Positions 12,474-23,992 of a stretch of 64,000 nt of DNA are shown here, piece after piece; the first letter of the stretch is position 1, and each line of letters starts with the position of its first letter. The position numbers and the translations under genes are program-made. Under the pieces are notes generated by a model, which saw only the letters and a program-made list of their open reading frames with translations, ran no database searches and was not told where the DNA came from. This DNA is from Stereum hirsutum FP-91666 SS1 (taxonomy: Eukaryota; Basidiomycota; Agaricomycetes; Russulales; Stereaceae), in assembly GCF_000264905.1 (NCBI RefSeq), contig NW_006763132.1, forward strand, positions 2,730,023-2,794,022, in the 5' to 3' direction.

Positions 12474-15461
12474 GTAATGGCGATTTCCCGGTCAGTCTGG
12501 GTTCAGGTCTTGTTTCGTTGATTCTTCGTACTCATAGTGTCGCAGGTCATGCTACCGGGAGACACTCCTGGACCACCACCGCCTGATGTGAGTGTCTTTC
12601 TGATCCTTGTACCCTCACCACATCTTAATATGCATGAAAGTACTACAAAAGAGCGGTGTACCGCGCTGCTCCAGCCCACTTCAGTGTCGAAGTACTGCCA
12701 CCCCAGAAATTAGGTGCGTGAGATCGTATTCTCTCCACACGTCACACCCTTAACATCCCTATCTTTGTACCGTCTCATCAAAACACGTACAGGCGGAGCC
12801 TACAGCTATGGTCTTCGCATATCACCCATATACCGAGAAAACACCTCCACACGATCCCGCACCTCCATCGCCACAACCTCGGAATACACCGTCTGGCGCC
12901 GCTGGGAAGACTGTCTCTGGTTCCAGGACATGCTCGAGTTGCAATACGAGATTCGCTCACGCGAAAAGCGACAAAGACTGTCCGCAGGGAAGGGTGTCAA
13001 GAAGAACGGGATGTACATCCACGACCGTGCGGCCTCTTTCGAATCTTTGCCGCCCGGGCCCGACCCAAAATCAGTAGCGAAGAACGTGCACGATTACCTG
13101 CCGAAGTTGTCGAAGAAGGGGACGCTGTTCAGGCCTAGTCAGAGTACTATTGACCAACGCCACAAAGAGTTCTCGGCTCTCATCCATGCTTTCTTCCAGG
13201 ACGATGTGCCTGCTTTGATACGAGAGCTGAGGGATGATCGTGTTCTGAGGGATTTTTTCGGGTATTGGAGGAGGGACAACGACTTGTTGACGAAGAAATC
13301 GAGTGGTTCGAGAGCGTCGATCGGAGGAAGCAATGCATTCTCGTTATACTTCTCTCCGTCAAATGTCTCGCTTTCCCTTCCGGACACTCTTCCCGACATC
13401 GCCTCGACACATTCATCATCCGGTTCTTCGCACTCTTCAGGAATCCATCCGTCGCCACTGGCCACACGGTCACCGAGGAGAAACTCTGCGGGTTCAGCGT
13501 CGAGCATGTCGCTTTCGGACTCGGACGGAGGTTCAAGACGTCGGGTCAGGAACCCCAACTCAGCGCACTCACGTATCGAGCAGACGAATGGCGATGTTGG
13601 GCCACTTTCCGATGACGAGATTCAGGTCGTTCCCCGCAAGAGCACTACCTCATCCGGCTCGACTCTAGCGCCGAACAGCACTGCTAGTCTTCCGAGGTCC
13701 GCGAGACCTTCACATCATACAAGTACACGCTCATCGAAGACCTTCAATCATTCTTCGAGGAACAACCACAGCGCGTACAATATGGAAGAAGACTTTCCTC
13801 TGTTTCTCTCGAGTTCTACGCGCGAACCAAACAAGTCTCAGCAAACCCCGAGGTCACCTCCCCAGCCGCAGTCTCATCTTCGCGGAGGTCTCGAGTCTCT
13901 TCCCGAGGATTCTGAATTGGAATCATCGCCTTTATCACAACCTGCAGCAGGAGCAGATGCTCCTTCTTCACCACCGCATAGCCCTCGTCCTCGCGCCCAC
14001 TCTTCCGCTTCTGTCGTTGGTCACCGTAAAGGCATCGTTTTCCAAGACACGAACCCCAATGGAGACAGCGAACCTCCAAACCAAGATCACGATCCTTCCA
14101 CGGCTCCAGAACTAGGCCATCACCGTCGGAAGTCATCTGCGGCCACAGCTGATCCAAATTCATCCCGTCCCTCCTCCATCGCTCTCTCGAATCTCTCCAT
14201 GCAAGACGGTCAATCATCTTATTCGTACATGACCTCGCCTGGTCTCAGCCCCCGTTCATCTCGCCCACTTTCCGCCGGCTCATTCGCCGAATCCTGCGAT
14301 ATGGATATTCCGTACATGGAGCTCCCACTCGCTCAACCACCGACGCCGTTCAGCGCGGGCCAGCAACAAGTCCCTCTTTCGGCCGTCAATTCGAGATTCA
14401 ACAGGAGTAGTGTCGATTCTGATATCCTCGATAGTATGAGCCTCAGTCGGGATCGACGGTCAATCTCTCCTCAGCCTTTCCATCGGCCTTCGCATAGCAC
14501 GCCCGGTGCTGGTGCGAATCTTCGCCGTCCGTTGTCTGGTGGGTCTACGAAACGGAGGCCGAGGAGTCATAGCCAGCCTATGCCCATGAGTATGACTATG
14601 AGCTTTGCTGTGCCGGAGGAGGAAACGTATGCGGGAGACGAGGATTTGATGGATACATACTTTCAACCTTCTTCGGGCGCGGAGTCTGAGGATTCACATC
14701 TCGTGGCTTCGGCGTCGACGCCCCACGCAGATACGCATCTTCGGGAGGGCCAGGAACGAGCTCAACAACCCCGGCGTGAATCTATTTCCGGTGCAGACGA
14801 CCCACGGCTAGTCTCACAAGACGTTCCGGAGGATGAGTTCGGCGGTGACGGTTTGGACGAGTTCGAGTTTGACGATGGCATGGGGCTCGAACTAGGTGCA
14901 GGTGACATCGACCAGTTCCCCAGTCCTCCCGACAGGTCCTCTGCCGCCTTCAGGTTCTCCACGCTCTCGCTTGCTCCATCACTTGCCCCTATGCCACATT
15001 CCCCCGGTGCTCAAACATTATTTGCCCCTGACAACGGGAACGGTGGACTCGATCCGGCCTCTCCAACGTTTACCAACCTATCTCAATGGCCTGAAGACGG
15101 TGGCCTCTTGATCGTCAAAGCGGCCCTCGACGATGCGATCGTCTCATTCCGTACCTCGCGCTCCACACCGTTCACAGAAATCCATCAACGTCTCTACGAA
15201 AAGTTCGCGAAGCAGGAAGGGTTGCCGCTCCCAGAGACATTCAAGGTGGCGTTCTTACCTCCTGTCGTTCCTGGCGCTCCTTCGGCGCTCGGCGATGCGG
15301 ACAATAATGCGAAGGGGAGGAAGAGGAGGGGGAGCACGATGTCGACTGTGAGCAGTGTGGCGTCGGCGGATAATTCGAGGTTGGTGCCGCTTGAGACGCA
15401 GGAAGAGTGGGAGAGCGCGGTGGCGGTGTGTGGGCAGAAGGTTGTGTTGAGGGTGCTTTAG
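12461..15461 (+). CDS. PX-domain protein with C-terminal PB1-like domain
   Basis: Four exons in phase: 12461-12490, 12546-12587, 12641-12713, 12793-15461; 937 residues. The PX domain (about residues 25-190) contains YYKRAVYRAAPAHFSVEVLP, then YTVWRRWEDCLWFQDML, the arginine/tryptophan motif of the phosphoinositide pocket, and a helical end (HKEFSALIHAFFQDD). About 600 residues of Ser/Pro-rich, low-complexity, presumably phosphorylated linker follow, with an acidic patch near 700. The last 110 residues (LLIVKAALDDAIVSFRTSR, EIHQRLYEKFAKQ, ending EEWESAVAVCGQKVVLRVL) resemble a PB1 fold. PX plus PB1 is known from Bem1 and p40phox, but the SH3 domains of those proteins are absent. Likely a membrane-recruited scaffold in polarity or trafficking; the exact role is unknown. 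The start choice is the weakest part of the model. Confidence 0.8.
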
Positions 15462-16308
15462 AAGGGAGCCCGTGTGGGTAATGGGAGGTGTGATGTGGTA
15501 TCAGGTGTTTATTTTTATGGCCTCGTAGGGGGGAGGCGGCGGGGTGTATGGCATACTACGGTATTTGTGGCGGCTTCATGACTCACTCACGACTCTTTGA
15601 CGACTCTATATCCCTCAGGCTCAGACTGGAAACAACTCTCTTCGAATTCACATCTACACTAATATCTTACTTCTTCGTCTTCGCCACTCTCAGGCATTCC
15701 TGCCTTTTGCTCCTCTTTCGACCTTCATCGCGATCCCTCTAACTTTTCGACTTTCGACTTTTGTAAATCTCTCCACCTCTTTGTATCCTTTTCCCTCTTT
15801 TCTGCAACTTTCGACCTTCGTTCTCCTTGTCTTATTTTGTTTTTAACCATGTCTTCGACGCGTTATTCGTTGCTTTGTGTTGCGCCTTCCCTCATTTGAG
15901 TCGGTGGTTGCGCCCCCAGTTACCCCTTCTTCTCCTCCTTCTCCTTCTTCTTTTCTTTGTTGATCTCCCAAATTTCCCCCGAACTCCCTTGGATTCGGAA
16001 GGACTTCGTCTCTGTTCTCCTCCCTCTGTTCCCGCTATCAATCTGTTCTCTGTTATATCTATATTTACAAGTACAAAAGTTGGTGCGCAAATGTGTTTCA
16101 GTACTACATCGCTAGGACTCCGTGTTCGAATTTCGTTCGTGTATAATAGAATGCGTGTTTTTTTAGCGAACAACTTGAACGCGAAAGTGTGGTTATTCCC
16201 TGGCGGGTGCAAGCCGCTCCCCGAGGTCAAGTGTTTGGAGTTATGAGCATCCAGGAAGAAATGCTGCATGATACATATTATAGATACCATATTGGAGGAC
16301 AAAGACAG
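15462..16308. other. 3' UTR and intergenic, strongly pyrimidine-rich
   Basis: About 15590-16050 is a long C/T-rich stretch with repeated CTTTCGAC-like words, typical of fungal 3' UTR or promoter DNA. No coding sequence is supported. Confidence 0.4.
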
Positions 16309-16379
16309 GCATTAATGGGGTAGTGGTAACCTGGGTCGTTGCCATCGACCCGCCGGGGGTTCGATTCCCTCTTAATGCA
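16309..16379 (+). tRNA. tRNA-Gly(GCC)
   Basis: 71 nt including the discriminator base A, no intron. The acceptor stem GCATTAA/TTAATGC pairs fully. The D stem is GGGT/ACCT around an AGTGGTA loop. The anticodon stem GGTCG/CGACC encloses TTGCCAT, giving anticodon GCC. The T arm is GGGGG-TTCGATT-CCCTC with one G-T pair. Pol III terminator runs follow at 16385-16388 (TTTT) and 16402-16406 (TTTTT). Confidence 0.95.
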
Positions 16380-16957
16380 GGTGGTTTTCTTAAATTTCCC
16401 CTTTTTGTACGTGCATACGCGTATGGGCAAAGTTTTTCGGTCCAGTAAAAATCACAGAGTACACGCACTCGTCACAAAGTACTGTTCAAGCTGTGTTTAG
16501 TTGCGGTCGCGCTCGGACAGTAAAGAGAATGTTGGATGCTGGTGTAAAAAGAGCAGTTCATATTGATCTTGAACCACACGTGGGCTTTGCCAGTGCGATG
16601 CTGCGATGCTGCGAACGGCTGTACGAGATGGCCGCAACCAGGGATTGCAGACGGCGGTCACCCTATGGCATCGATCATTGAGGGACAACTGTTTCCCTTT
16701 TGACAACACGGTATAGCTAGAACAGATGCAGTAAAAGTTCCTACCCTTCGTCTATCCCGAGGAACTCTAAGGTCCAGATAGGATCGATGCGAGTATCAAA
16801 GGTAGCCGATAAATTAGCAATTATGGATATTCAAGTAGATACGAGTCCATCCAAGAACGGAGGAGACAGCTCCAGAGTTGTACGAGTAGCAGTATCTTGA
16901 AGCGTTCACAAGAAACCCCAAGTAAGACCAAGGAGACGAAGCCGGGGTGGAGTCAGA
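16380..16957. other. Intergenic between tRNA-Gly and ERG28
   Basis: Holds the pol III terminator runs just after the tRNA, then about 500 bases with no supported gene. The right end is the likely 3' UTR of ERG28, which is transcribed leftward. Confidence 0.4.
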
Positions 16958-17679
16958 TCATGACTGCTTCACGTAGAAGTCGTACTGGGTTATCATCCAT
17001 GTCATGGACACGGCTGTAGGAGGCACGGAAACGAGGATGAGCATCTAGCGATGAAACCGTAGGTATGGCAGGAAGAGGAAGGGCGAGACTGACTGGACAC
17101 GAGGATGGTGCTCATGACGGGTCCGGTAAGTTTTGCAGTCCGGAAGATGAAGATTTCCGAGCTAAAGTGGGCGAAGGCGACGAGGTAGGTGATCATGGCC
17201 ATGTCATAGATGCTAAAACACGAGCGCAAATATGTCAATCACCGATATGTCAACGGCCATATAACGATGACAGGATCAATGTTCGGCACGTTGTTGCGAT
17301 GCGAGAAAGACGTACGGTTTTTCGTCGATATGGTACGCTGAGTATCCACGTACGATGGTCGAGAGCAGTGTCCATACCGCAAACGTACGTGCTTGAAGCG
17401 CAGTTACTGGGGGAGACGACGGTTGTGCATCAGCAACGCCGATTTAGCGAAAACAACTGATGGAACTTGCCTGGAGCATTAGGAGGAACGGTGTTGTAGA
17501 TTTTAGATGTCAGTTTAATGGTCATGAAGTTCTGCACTGTGTTGAAAAGGGCAGTGGCAGCGACAAAGAGCTGCCATTTGGGCAGGTACCCTGGGCCTGA
17601 GGGGATGTCTGGCACCAGGAGGATCAGACACTGGAGATGACATGTGCAGCAGCGACGTACAGTCCAACAGCGAAGCCAT
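16958..17679 (-). CDS. ERG28: Ergosterol biosynthesis scaffold protein Erg28
   Basis: Five exons in phase (read 17679 to 16958): 17661-17679, 17471-17596, 17316-17406, 17094-17212, 16958-17013; 136 residues, the usual Erg28 length. The family is an ER membrane protein that tethers the C-4 demethylation enzymes (Erg25, Erg26, Erg27) to each other and to Erg6. Recognisable blocks are LPKWQLFVAATALFNTVQNF, TALQARTFAVWTLLSTIVR, IYDMAMITYLVAFAHFSSE, IFIFRTAKLTGPV and a C-terminal TWMITQYDFY, covering four hydrophobic segments. Intron 2 uses a GC donor (GCAAGT) rather than GT; it is required to join the second and third conserved blocks in frame. The gene is head to head with the next gene, 246 bases between the ATGs. 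Confidence 0.93.
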
Positions 17680-17925
17680 GGTGAAATTATGCGATGAGAA
17701 GATGGAGATGTCGAACTGAGCCGTGTGTGCAACCAGGAACGAAGGAACGTCGAGCCAGGGGGGGCCTTTTATGGGAAGGAGTGCGAGGCGGGCCGGGCGC
17801 TGTTTGGGTAGAATTCGGTGGAAAAGAAGGCTAAGCGGGAGGAAGTTACGAATATTTGATAGCGGACTGTCGGACGAGTTGAATGTCGACCGCGACCGTC
17901 GACGACGACGGCAACACTGGCAGCC

Positions 17926-20900
17926 ATGGCCTTCGAGCCGACCTTGGTTCTCCATCCCGCCGCCTCTCCCGTCGCTGTCTCTGACGGTGAGCTCGCGATG
18001 CAAGCGCCTGTGGCCCGTTCCGACTCGCGCGCAAGCGGCCGAAGCACCGTTTCGCTCACTCGCCGACCCGCGACAAGGACTCGCTCAAGGACACTCACCT
18101 CTGCCCCTCGCGTCCAGCAACCCACCAGCTCAAGACCGGCCACAGCGGATGCGTATGCGCCGCCAATGCCCTCCTCGCCCCAGCCAATGTATCAGCCGAA
18201 TCGGCCACCGCGGTCTCCAATGAGAGTGGCCACAATGCCTTCCCATGCCGAATTTCCACAGACGCAGAGTCAGGCTCAGCAGATAGCGGCGCAGGAGACG
18301 CAGAAGCAGAGGGCATCGGAGGAGCTGGACGACCCGCGCATTGGAAGAGCTGGGCGTGACGATAGAGAGGTATGGCCTACCATGTTCTGTGTGCGGTGGC
18401 CGCCGTCTGATAGCCGTTACCGCTTAGTCCAAGGCTCGAAAGCGTTGCTCGAGTGTGCCGCGCGAGTACAGGTTCTCCATACAGTCCTCTAATTTATCAG
18501 ATCCAACCAGTCCGCTCTTTCCAAACCACAGTGGCATGCATCCTATGCCTCCCTACAACTCCATCTTTCTTCCCCGCGACCGTGCCCGCGACTCCATATT
18601 GACCGAGCAGTCTGGCAATTCTTCTTCGATTTACCCTCCTTCCTCGTCCACCGCCTCCGCGGCCTCCGGAACCGATTGGCCACCTTCGCCACCTTCCGAT
18701 TTCGACCACCACTTCCAGTCAAATCACGTGATGTCGATGGACTCGGCAGAGCAGGAGGACCTCCTTGCGTTCAAAACGGACGATGTGGCTTATCGCCTCC
18801 GACTCATGGTCAACAATAACTACTTCCTTCCACCCGCCCATTCCAAACCCTCCCCTCTCGATCTCGCCTCGCCCCGCCCGCAATTGCAGAAGAAACCATC
18901 AAAACAGACGGGCTTCTTCGATCTCTTCCGTGGCAAGTCGAAATCGAAAGCTACAACTCCTGAACCTTCGCCACCTATAGAACACCGACCTGTGCTCAGG
19001 ACCACCTCTGACTCGACCACTGCTTCTGGGTGGATAGCGCCACAAAGCGGCCAGCCCGTCCGTTCCCAACCTATACCTCGGTCACCGTTGTCAACTCCGC
19101 AAGATCGCGCGGGTCGCGTTGCGGTCGTGCGTGAGAAGGTAGACAATCTCGAACTTGCCGTTCAGCAGGCGGAGGAGGATATGAAGAGGGCTACCCAAGA
19201 CGCTCAGATGGATACGGTCGCTACTTTCGACGAAGTCATAGATCCTACGGATGCCGTCGACGTTCCTGTACTCTCACCCGATTCTCTGTTTGCGGTTCAG
19301 ACCTCGGCAATGCATGGGCTCGGAATCGAGGAGTCTGTTGGAGCTGCGGTCCTCGCTGACCGTCTACCTCCGAAACATTCCGATTCTTCAGGTGGCTTGT
19401 GGTCTCTTGATTCTGCCGAGGAGTCGTGGCGGAAGAAACTGCTACAGGATGCTGTTGGACACTCGCTTACACCCTCAGAGGCCACGGAATCACTTATGTC
19501 TCCGCCCCTCAAGTCCCCCACACCATCAAGCCCGTTGGCAAGAACTCCCGTCGATCCGTCTCCGCCCCGTAGCTCGACGGTCTCTGCTCCCGAGGCGAGG
19601 AACGTCGTTGGTCAACCCATTCTCACTCCCGAGAACTATGCAAGAGAGAGTACTCGGTCTCCACAACAACGTAGGACGTCTAAGAGCCCTCGTCGATGGA
19701 CCCCGCCACGAAAGTTCCTCGCAGAACGTCAAGCAGTTTCTCCCGCTCTTCCCCAGCGCGCTGAATCACCCGTCATACCTGCTATTCCTCTCGCACCCGC
19801 TCCTCGAAGTAAGGCGCTTGGCAGTCCATCCTCCCAGGTCGAACTGCGGCCATCATCAGATGACGACATAGGGGTTGCCTCGCCACACGCACTCCGCAAA
19901 GCGATGTCTTCTCCTGTCCTGCATGGGTCCTATAGCGACTCTCCACGGGGACGTAAAGGATTCTCGCCACCACCTCTTCCCATGGGTCGCCTAACGCCAT
20001 TAGGCCGTCCCGACAACACTCTCAACCACGATAGACTACCATCCTCGGGCCGCACTAGCAGCTCAAGTCTATCTCGCGCGTCCTCGGAAGACCGACCCTT
20101 CCCTCGACCGTCAGAATACAATCCTCGTCCTTCCTTTGCAGCTTCCTTGCCCAGCCATACAGAGTCCGATTCTTCTCAGCCGTCGCCCACCGCGTCCGCC
20201 TTCCAGGACGCGCTTTTCGACCCTGAACAGGTCTCTGTTTCTGTACATATCACGCGGAGCGCGAACGCGAGCTCCGACAGTATGCATGAGCCAACATCGA
20301 GGCTTTCGTTTGCCAATGCGAACTTGAACGCCAGTGTCTCTTCCGTTTCGAGGTCCTTTAGAACAGCGCTGGACGAGGCTCCGCCTCGTTCGTCTTCTTC
20401 CTTCGGGCTCAATAATACGCTCAGACCACCCCCTCCTCGTCATTCCGCTCTTCGCTCGGTATCCACGGCCTCGAGCTCCCAGCCTTCTCTGACCTCCAGA
20501 GCTTCATCCGAGCAGGGACACTCGAATTACCAGTCCGCTATGGATGTCACGGAGAGCGCCACCGTGGATATGCATATCGATATTCTTGCTCCGGATCCTA
20601 CTACACCTCCCTTCCCTGATGTCGACGACTTTGCGTCGTTGGCGCCAGTCATGCCGAGAGGAATGTCTGGCCGTCGGACCCGCGCTTCTCCGTTATCTTC
20701 GTTGCAGATCACCTCTCCTTCACTCAATCACCCCGCTATTCGGAGCGCGCCGCCACCTATGAACTCGCCGCTCGAGTTCTTCGATTATATACAGACGCAT
20801 CCGGATGTTATGGACGATCTGGAGAGTCTAGATGAGAGTAGCGAGTCGGAGGAGGAGAGCACTTCGTGGATGGGTAGTGATGTGGATGAGAGAAGGGATG

Positions 20901-21652
20901 ATTATACGAGGACGAGAGCCACGACGATCACAGGGCCTCAACCTCCATCTGCTTATGCATATTCTACATACCCTCCTCCGCCCAGTCCTGGGCCTATCGC
21001 AGGTCCCTCTTCGACCACCGCCATGCGTCCCCCTCTATCCATGTCCTCCCTCCTCCAACTCCAAACCCGAAACCACTCCTCGCCGAACGTCTCCTCTCCG
21101 TCTCTCAGCGGTGGGTTTGGAGGAGGCGGTGCACCAAGAGCGAGCGAATCGTCGTCGTCCCGTGCGCCAAATATCGCGAGCTTGGTGGCGGCGGAGAAGA
21201 GGAAGCCGGTGGGGAATGTGCCGCAGAAGGCTCAGTATTTTAATAAAAGGAAGGGAGAGGGGGTTTCGAATTTGGACTTTTTGCAGAGGCCGGCGACGCC
21301 GGAGGACGAGTTGTTGGGGGAGCGCGGGATGGAGGTGTCGACGTCGATGGGGACGGTGGGGGCTAGTTCGTCTATTGGGACTATTGGGGGAAGTGGGGGG
21401 TGGTTGCCGGGAAGTGTGATGAGGACGGGGGCGGGGACGGGTGTGGGTGTGGGGACGAGGTTGGGGCCGCCGAGGAGGTCGTCGATGGAGAGTGCGAGGA
21501 GTGGGACGTCGAAGAGGGAGTCGTTGATTAGGTTGGATGGGATGTTGTTGAGGCATATGGAGGCGGAGAGGACTAGGATGAAGGGCATCACGGAGGGTGT
21601 TAAGGCGGCGGAGAACCAGACGCCGAGGAGGGGTGGGGCGGGTGGGGATTAG
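17926..21652 (+). CDS. Large disordered protein, basidiomycete-type hypothetical
   Basis: Two exons: 17926-18369 and 18428-21652, joined in phase to give 1222 residues. No catalytic domain is recognised. Almost the whole chain is Ser/Pro/Thr/Arg-rich and presumably unfolded. Ordered-looking islands are YRLRLMVNNNYFLPPAHSK (about residue 250), a basic patch (KKPSKQTGFFDLFRGKSKSK), a short coiled coil (KVDNLELAVQQAEEDMKRA), an acidic helix near LEFFDYIQTHPDVMDDLESL, and a C-terminal helical stretch around LIRLDGMLLRHMEAERTRMK. Such proteins are often phosphorylation-regulated adaptors, but that is inference. Transcription is divergent from ERG28 over a short shared promoter. The coding 3' end becomes very G-rich. 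Confidence 0.75.
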
Positions 21653-22900
21653 AAAGGCGGTGGGGCAGGTATGGCATTTTTTGGACGTTCGGTTTTGTTG
21701 GCGTGGGTTTTATTCATTTCGTTTTTCTTCTGATTTCTCCTTCTGTGTTTTGTCTGTGAATCTAGTTTATTGTCTAAGCAGATATCTTGTCTCATTTATA
21801 CCCTGCCGTGGCGTCCCTTCTTCCCTTCTTCCTCTCTCCATCGACTCATTGATCATCACTCGTCCCTTGTCCTTCTCTCCCTCTGACCTGACTGTTGTTT
21901 ACATCTGACATCCGCTCACACGCCTACATCTCATCTTTCATTTCCTCAGCATCATTCTGCATTTTTCTGTCAAGGCCACGGCAAATTTCCGCGCCTCCCA
22001 TCGTTTTCTCTTTCTCTTTCACTTCCGGTCGCCTTGACCCCGTATTCCGTATTCGTTCTCGTCGACCATCAGCCGTCAAGCGTTGAGCATTGCCCTTTTC
22101 TTTTCTTTTCTTTTTTTGGTTTTGTTTTCGATTCGACTGTGTATATTGATTGTCCACTGTCGCCATCCACCAGATGTCCCGTACAAAGCATGCGTGAGAG
22201 CTTCTTTCAGTGATCCTGCCTTCTGCGACCGCAGGTGAGTTGTGCATTGATGTTCACGCAGAGGTTTGTCTGTGGGATTTGTGGTCGCTGCTACTTCATC
22301 TTGGCTTACTGTGTTCTCGACGGCCTCTGGTTGTGATTTGCGCCCATTTCTGGCATGGTTTTTGCCGGATGACAGTGGTCGGCGTCCTTCCAACGTTTGT
22401 TGCAGCGTCCAGCAGCTCTCAGTGTTCGATGCTCACATGCGGGATTGTATACCTCTCGTTGCCTTGTTGAGAAGTCCTATTCTGTTCGGAGATTCACGTA
22501 CGTCTCTGTGCTTTTTTGTCCTTCCTTCTATCTTTCTGACGCATCTTGGGCTGCCTTACAACTTCGACCAGATCGGCGCTAGGGCGTGGCCCATCTTCGT
22601 TACTCAAATATCCATACTTCGAGGGGTTACTGGTGATCCGTCGAACTTTGTCCTAATTCGGTGTCGCAAAGTCAAGTTATGAGCTTAGTCCTGAGGCTTG
22701 ATGAGTACGAGATGAACTTTTCAGACTTCCGTTATTCTCGTAGACATGGGATGGAGGAAGATCTACTCAAAAGTTGGGCTAAGCGGTCGTTGCGAGGACT
22801 GGCGACGTCCGCCCACGACTACAAGTTGCTGCTAGCATTGACTCGAAGTGACTCTTGCGACGACGGGCAAATTGAGTCTGCTGATGTGTATGAATGTCAC
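21653..22900. other. 3' UTR and intergenic, C/T-rich
   Basis: About 21690-22130 is pyrimidine-rich DNA after the stop codon of the disordered-protein gene. The rest to 22900 has short frames with no recognisable product. Confidence 0.35.
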
Positions 22901-23058
22901 AAAGGGTCGCAAAACACGTAAAGAAATTGGGCTCACAAAACTAGGTCCACTCGACGCTGAAGTTTGCTACTGGTGAATATGACACGGCAGTGGTGGTGCT
23001 ACCACATACATATTTCACGTTTGAACGAGTTCCGACAGGTTCAGACAGTTCAGACACA

Positions 23059-23602
23059 GGCGGGATGCATATTGGTACGGAGGTTCGATCCTAAATGTAG
23101 CATTTGGGCGAAATTTGTCACAAAAGTTGGCGCCTCATATGTACGCGTTCGGATCGGGTCTCCCTGCTTTTCAAAGACTTTCGTACGCACAACGGATCGA
23201 ACCATCGTTTGCGAAGAGGGCCCTGCATGCAATGTAGGCATCGCTATTATTCGCGGTGTAAAAGTGTACTTGGGACCCGATAGCGAGTAAAAACACTGTT
23301 TTTCAGTGCAACTTCATTGACGAGGACAGCGCGCTCGAGATTGCCTTTGCGCAAATGTGTGTCGCGGACAAAAAATGTCGAGATTCGCCCACTGTGAAGC
23401 TGGGGAAGAATGACTTTCACTCGCTTTTGTGCGTACGTGGATCGAACCTAAGATACAAAGATTAGCTTGTGTCAGCATTTGGGATCGGACCACTGCTGAA
23501 AAAAGGCCCAGTCTTTGTACTTTTGCGATCGGACATGGAGGGCTTTTCGCCCAAAATTTGTACGCATTGGGATCGAACCTCCTAACCAGTATGCATCCCG
23601 CC
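23059..23602. repeat. Foldback-like inverted repeat with internal repeated motif
   Basis: The outer arms 23059-23091 and 23570-23602 are reverse complements at 30 of 33 positions (each begins or ends GGCGGGATGCAT on its own strand). Inside, a short motif of GTACGC followed a few bases later by GGATCGAACC recurs at about 23141-23160 (diverged), 23183-23203, 23431-23448 (loosely) and 23560-23579. The GGTTCGATCC word resembles a pol III box B, but no tRNA fold is seen. It could be a small non-autonomous foldback element or a tRNA-derived repeat. No coding capacity. Confidence 0.55.
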
Positions 23603-23992
23603 TTCAGACACTAGTCAACAGGGCCGCGTGGCCTTTGATGTGGCGATGTGGCGTCAACAAGGGAAATTCGCATCTTTAGATACCAGTGAACAACTCTGGA
23701 CGAGCCCTTCAGGACTCAGCGTACATTGCTCTAAAGCGAAACCTGGGTCGTAAACGGTAAACCACCTCACCTGGGCCCTTCCTTCCTTCCTGTAACCTTA
23801 TGGCTCCCACAGGCCACGCTGCACTGGCGAAGTCGTCTCACGATAATCATCGCCCGTGTCGCCTTGGTGGACCGCCGCTAGCTTTCTCGCAAAACGCTGT
23901 CTTACTCGACCGCTACTTGCTCTTTCATCGACTCGCTGCACTGACTGCTTACTCTCGTATTTCAAACGTCCCACCCCTTTCTCATTCTTGCG

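Noticed and set aside
21035..21591. Long minus-strand frames rich in Pro, Arg and His
   Set aside because: Shadows of the G-rich 3' end of the disordered-protein gene.
23059..23602. tRNA genes at the GGTTCGATCC words
   Set aside because: No acceptor, D or anticodon stem can be formed around them.
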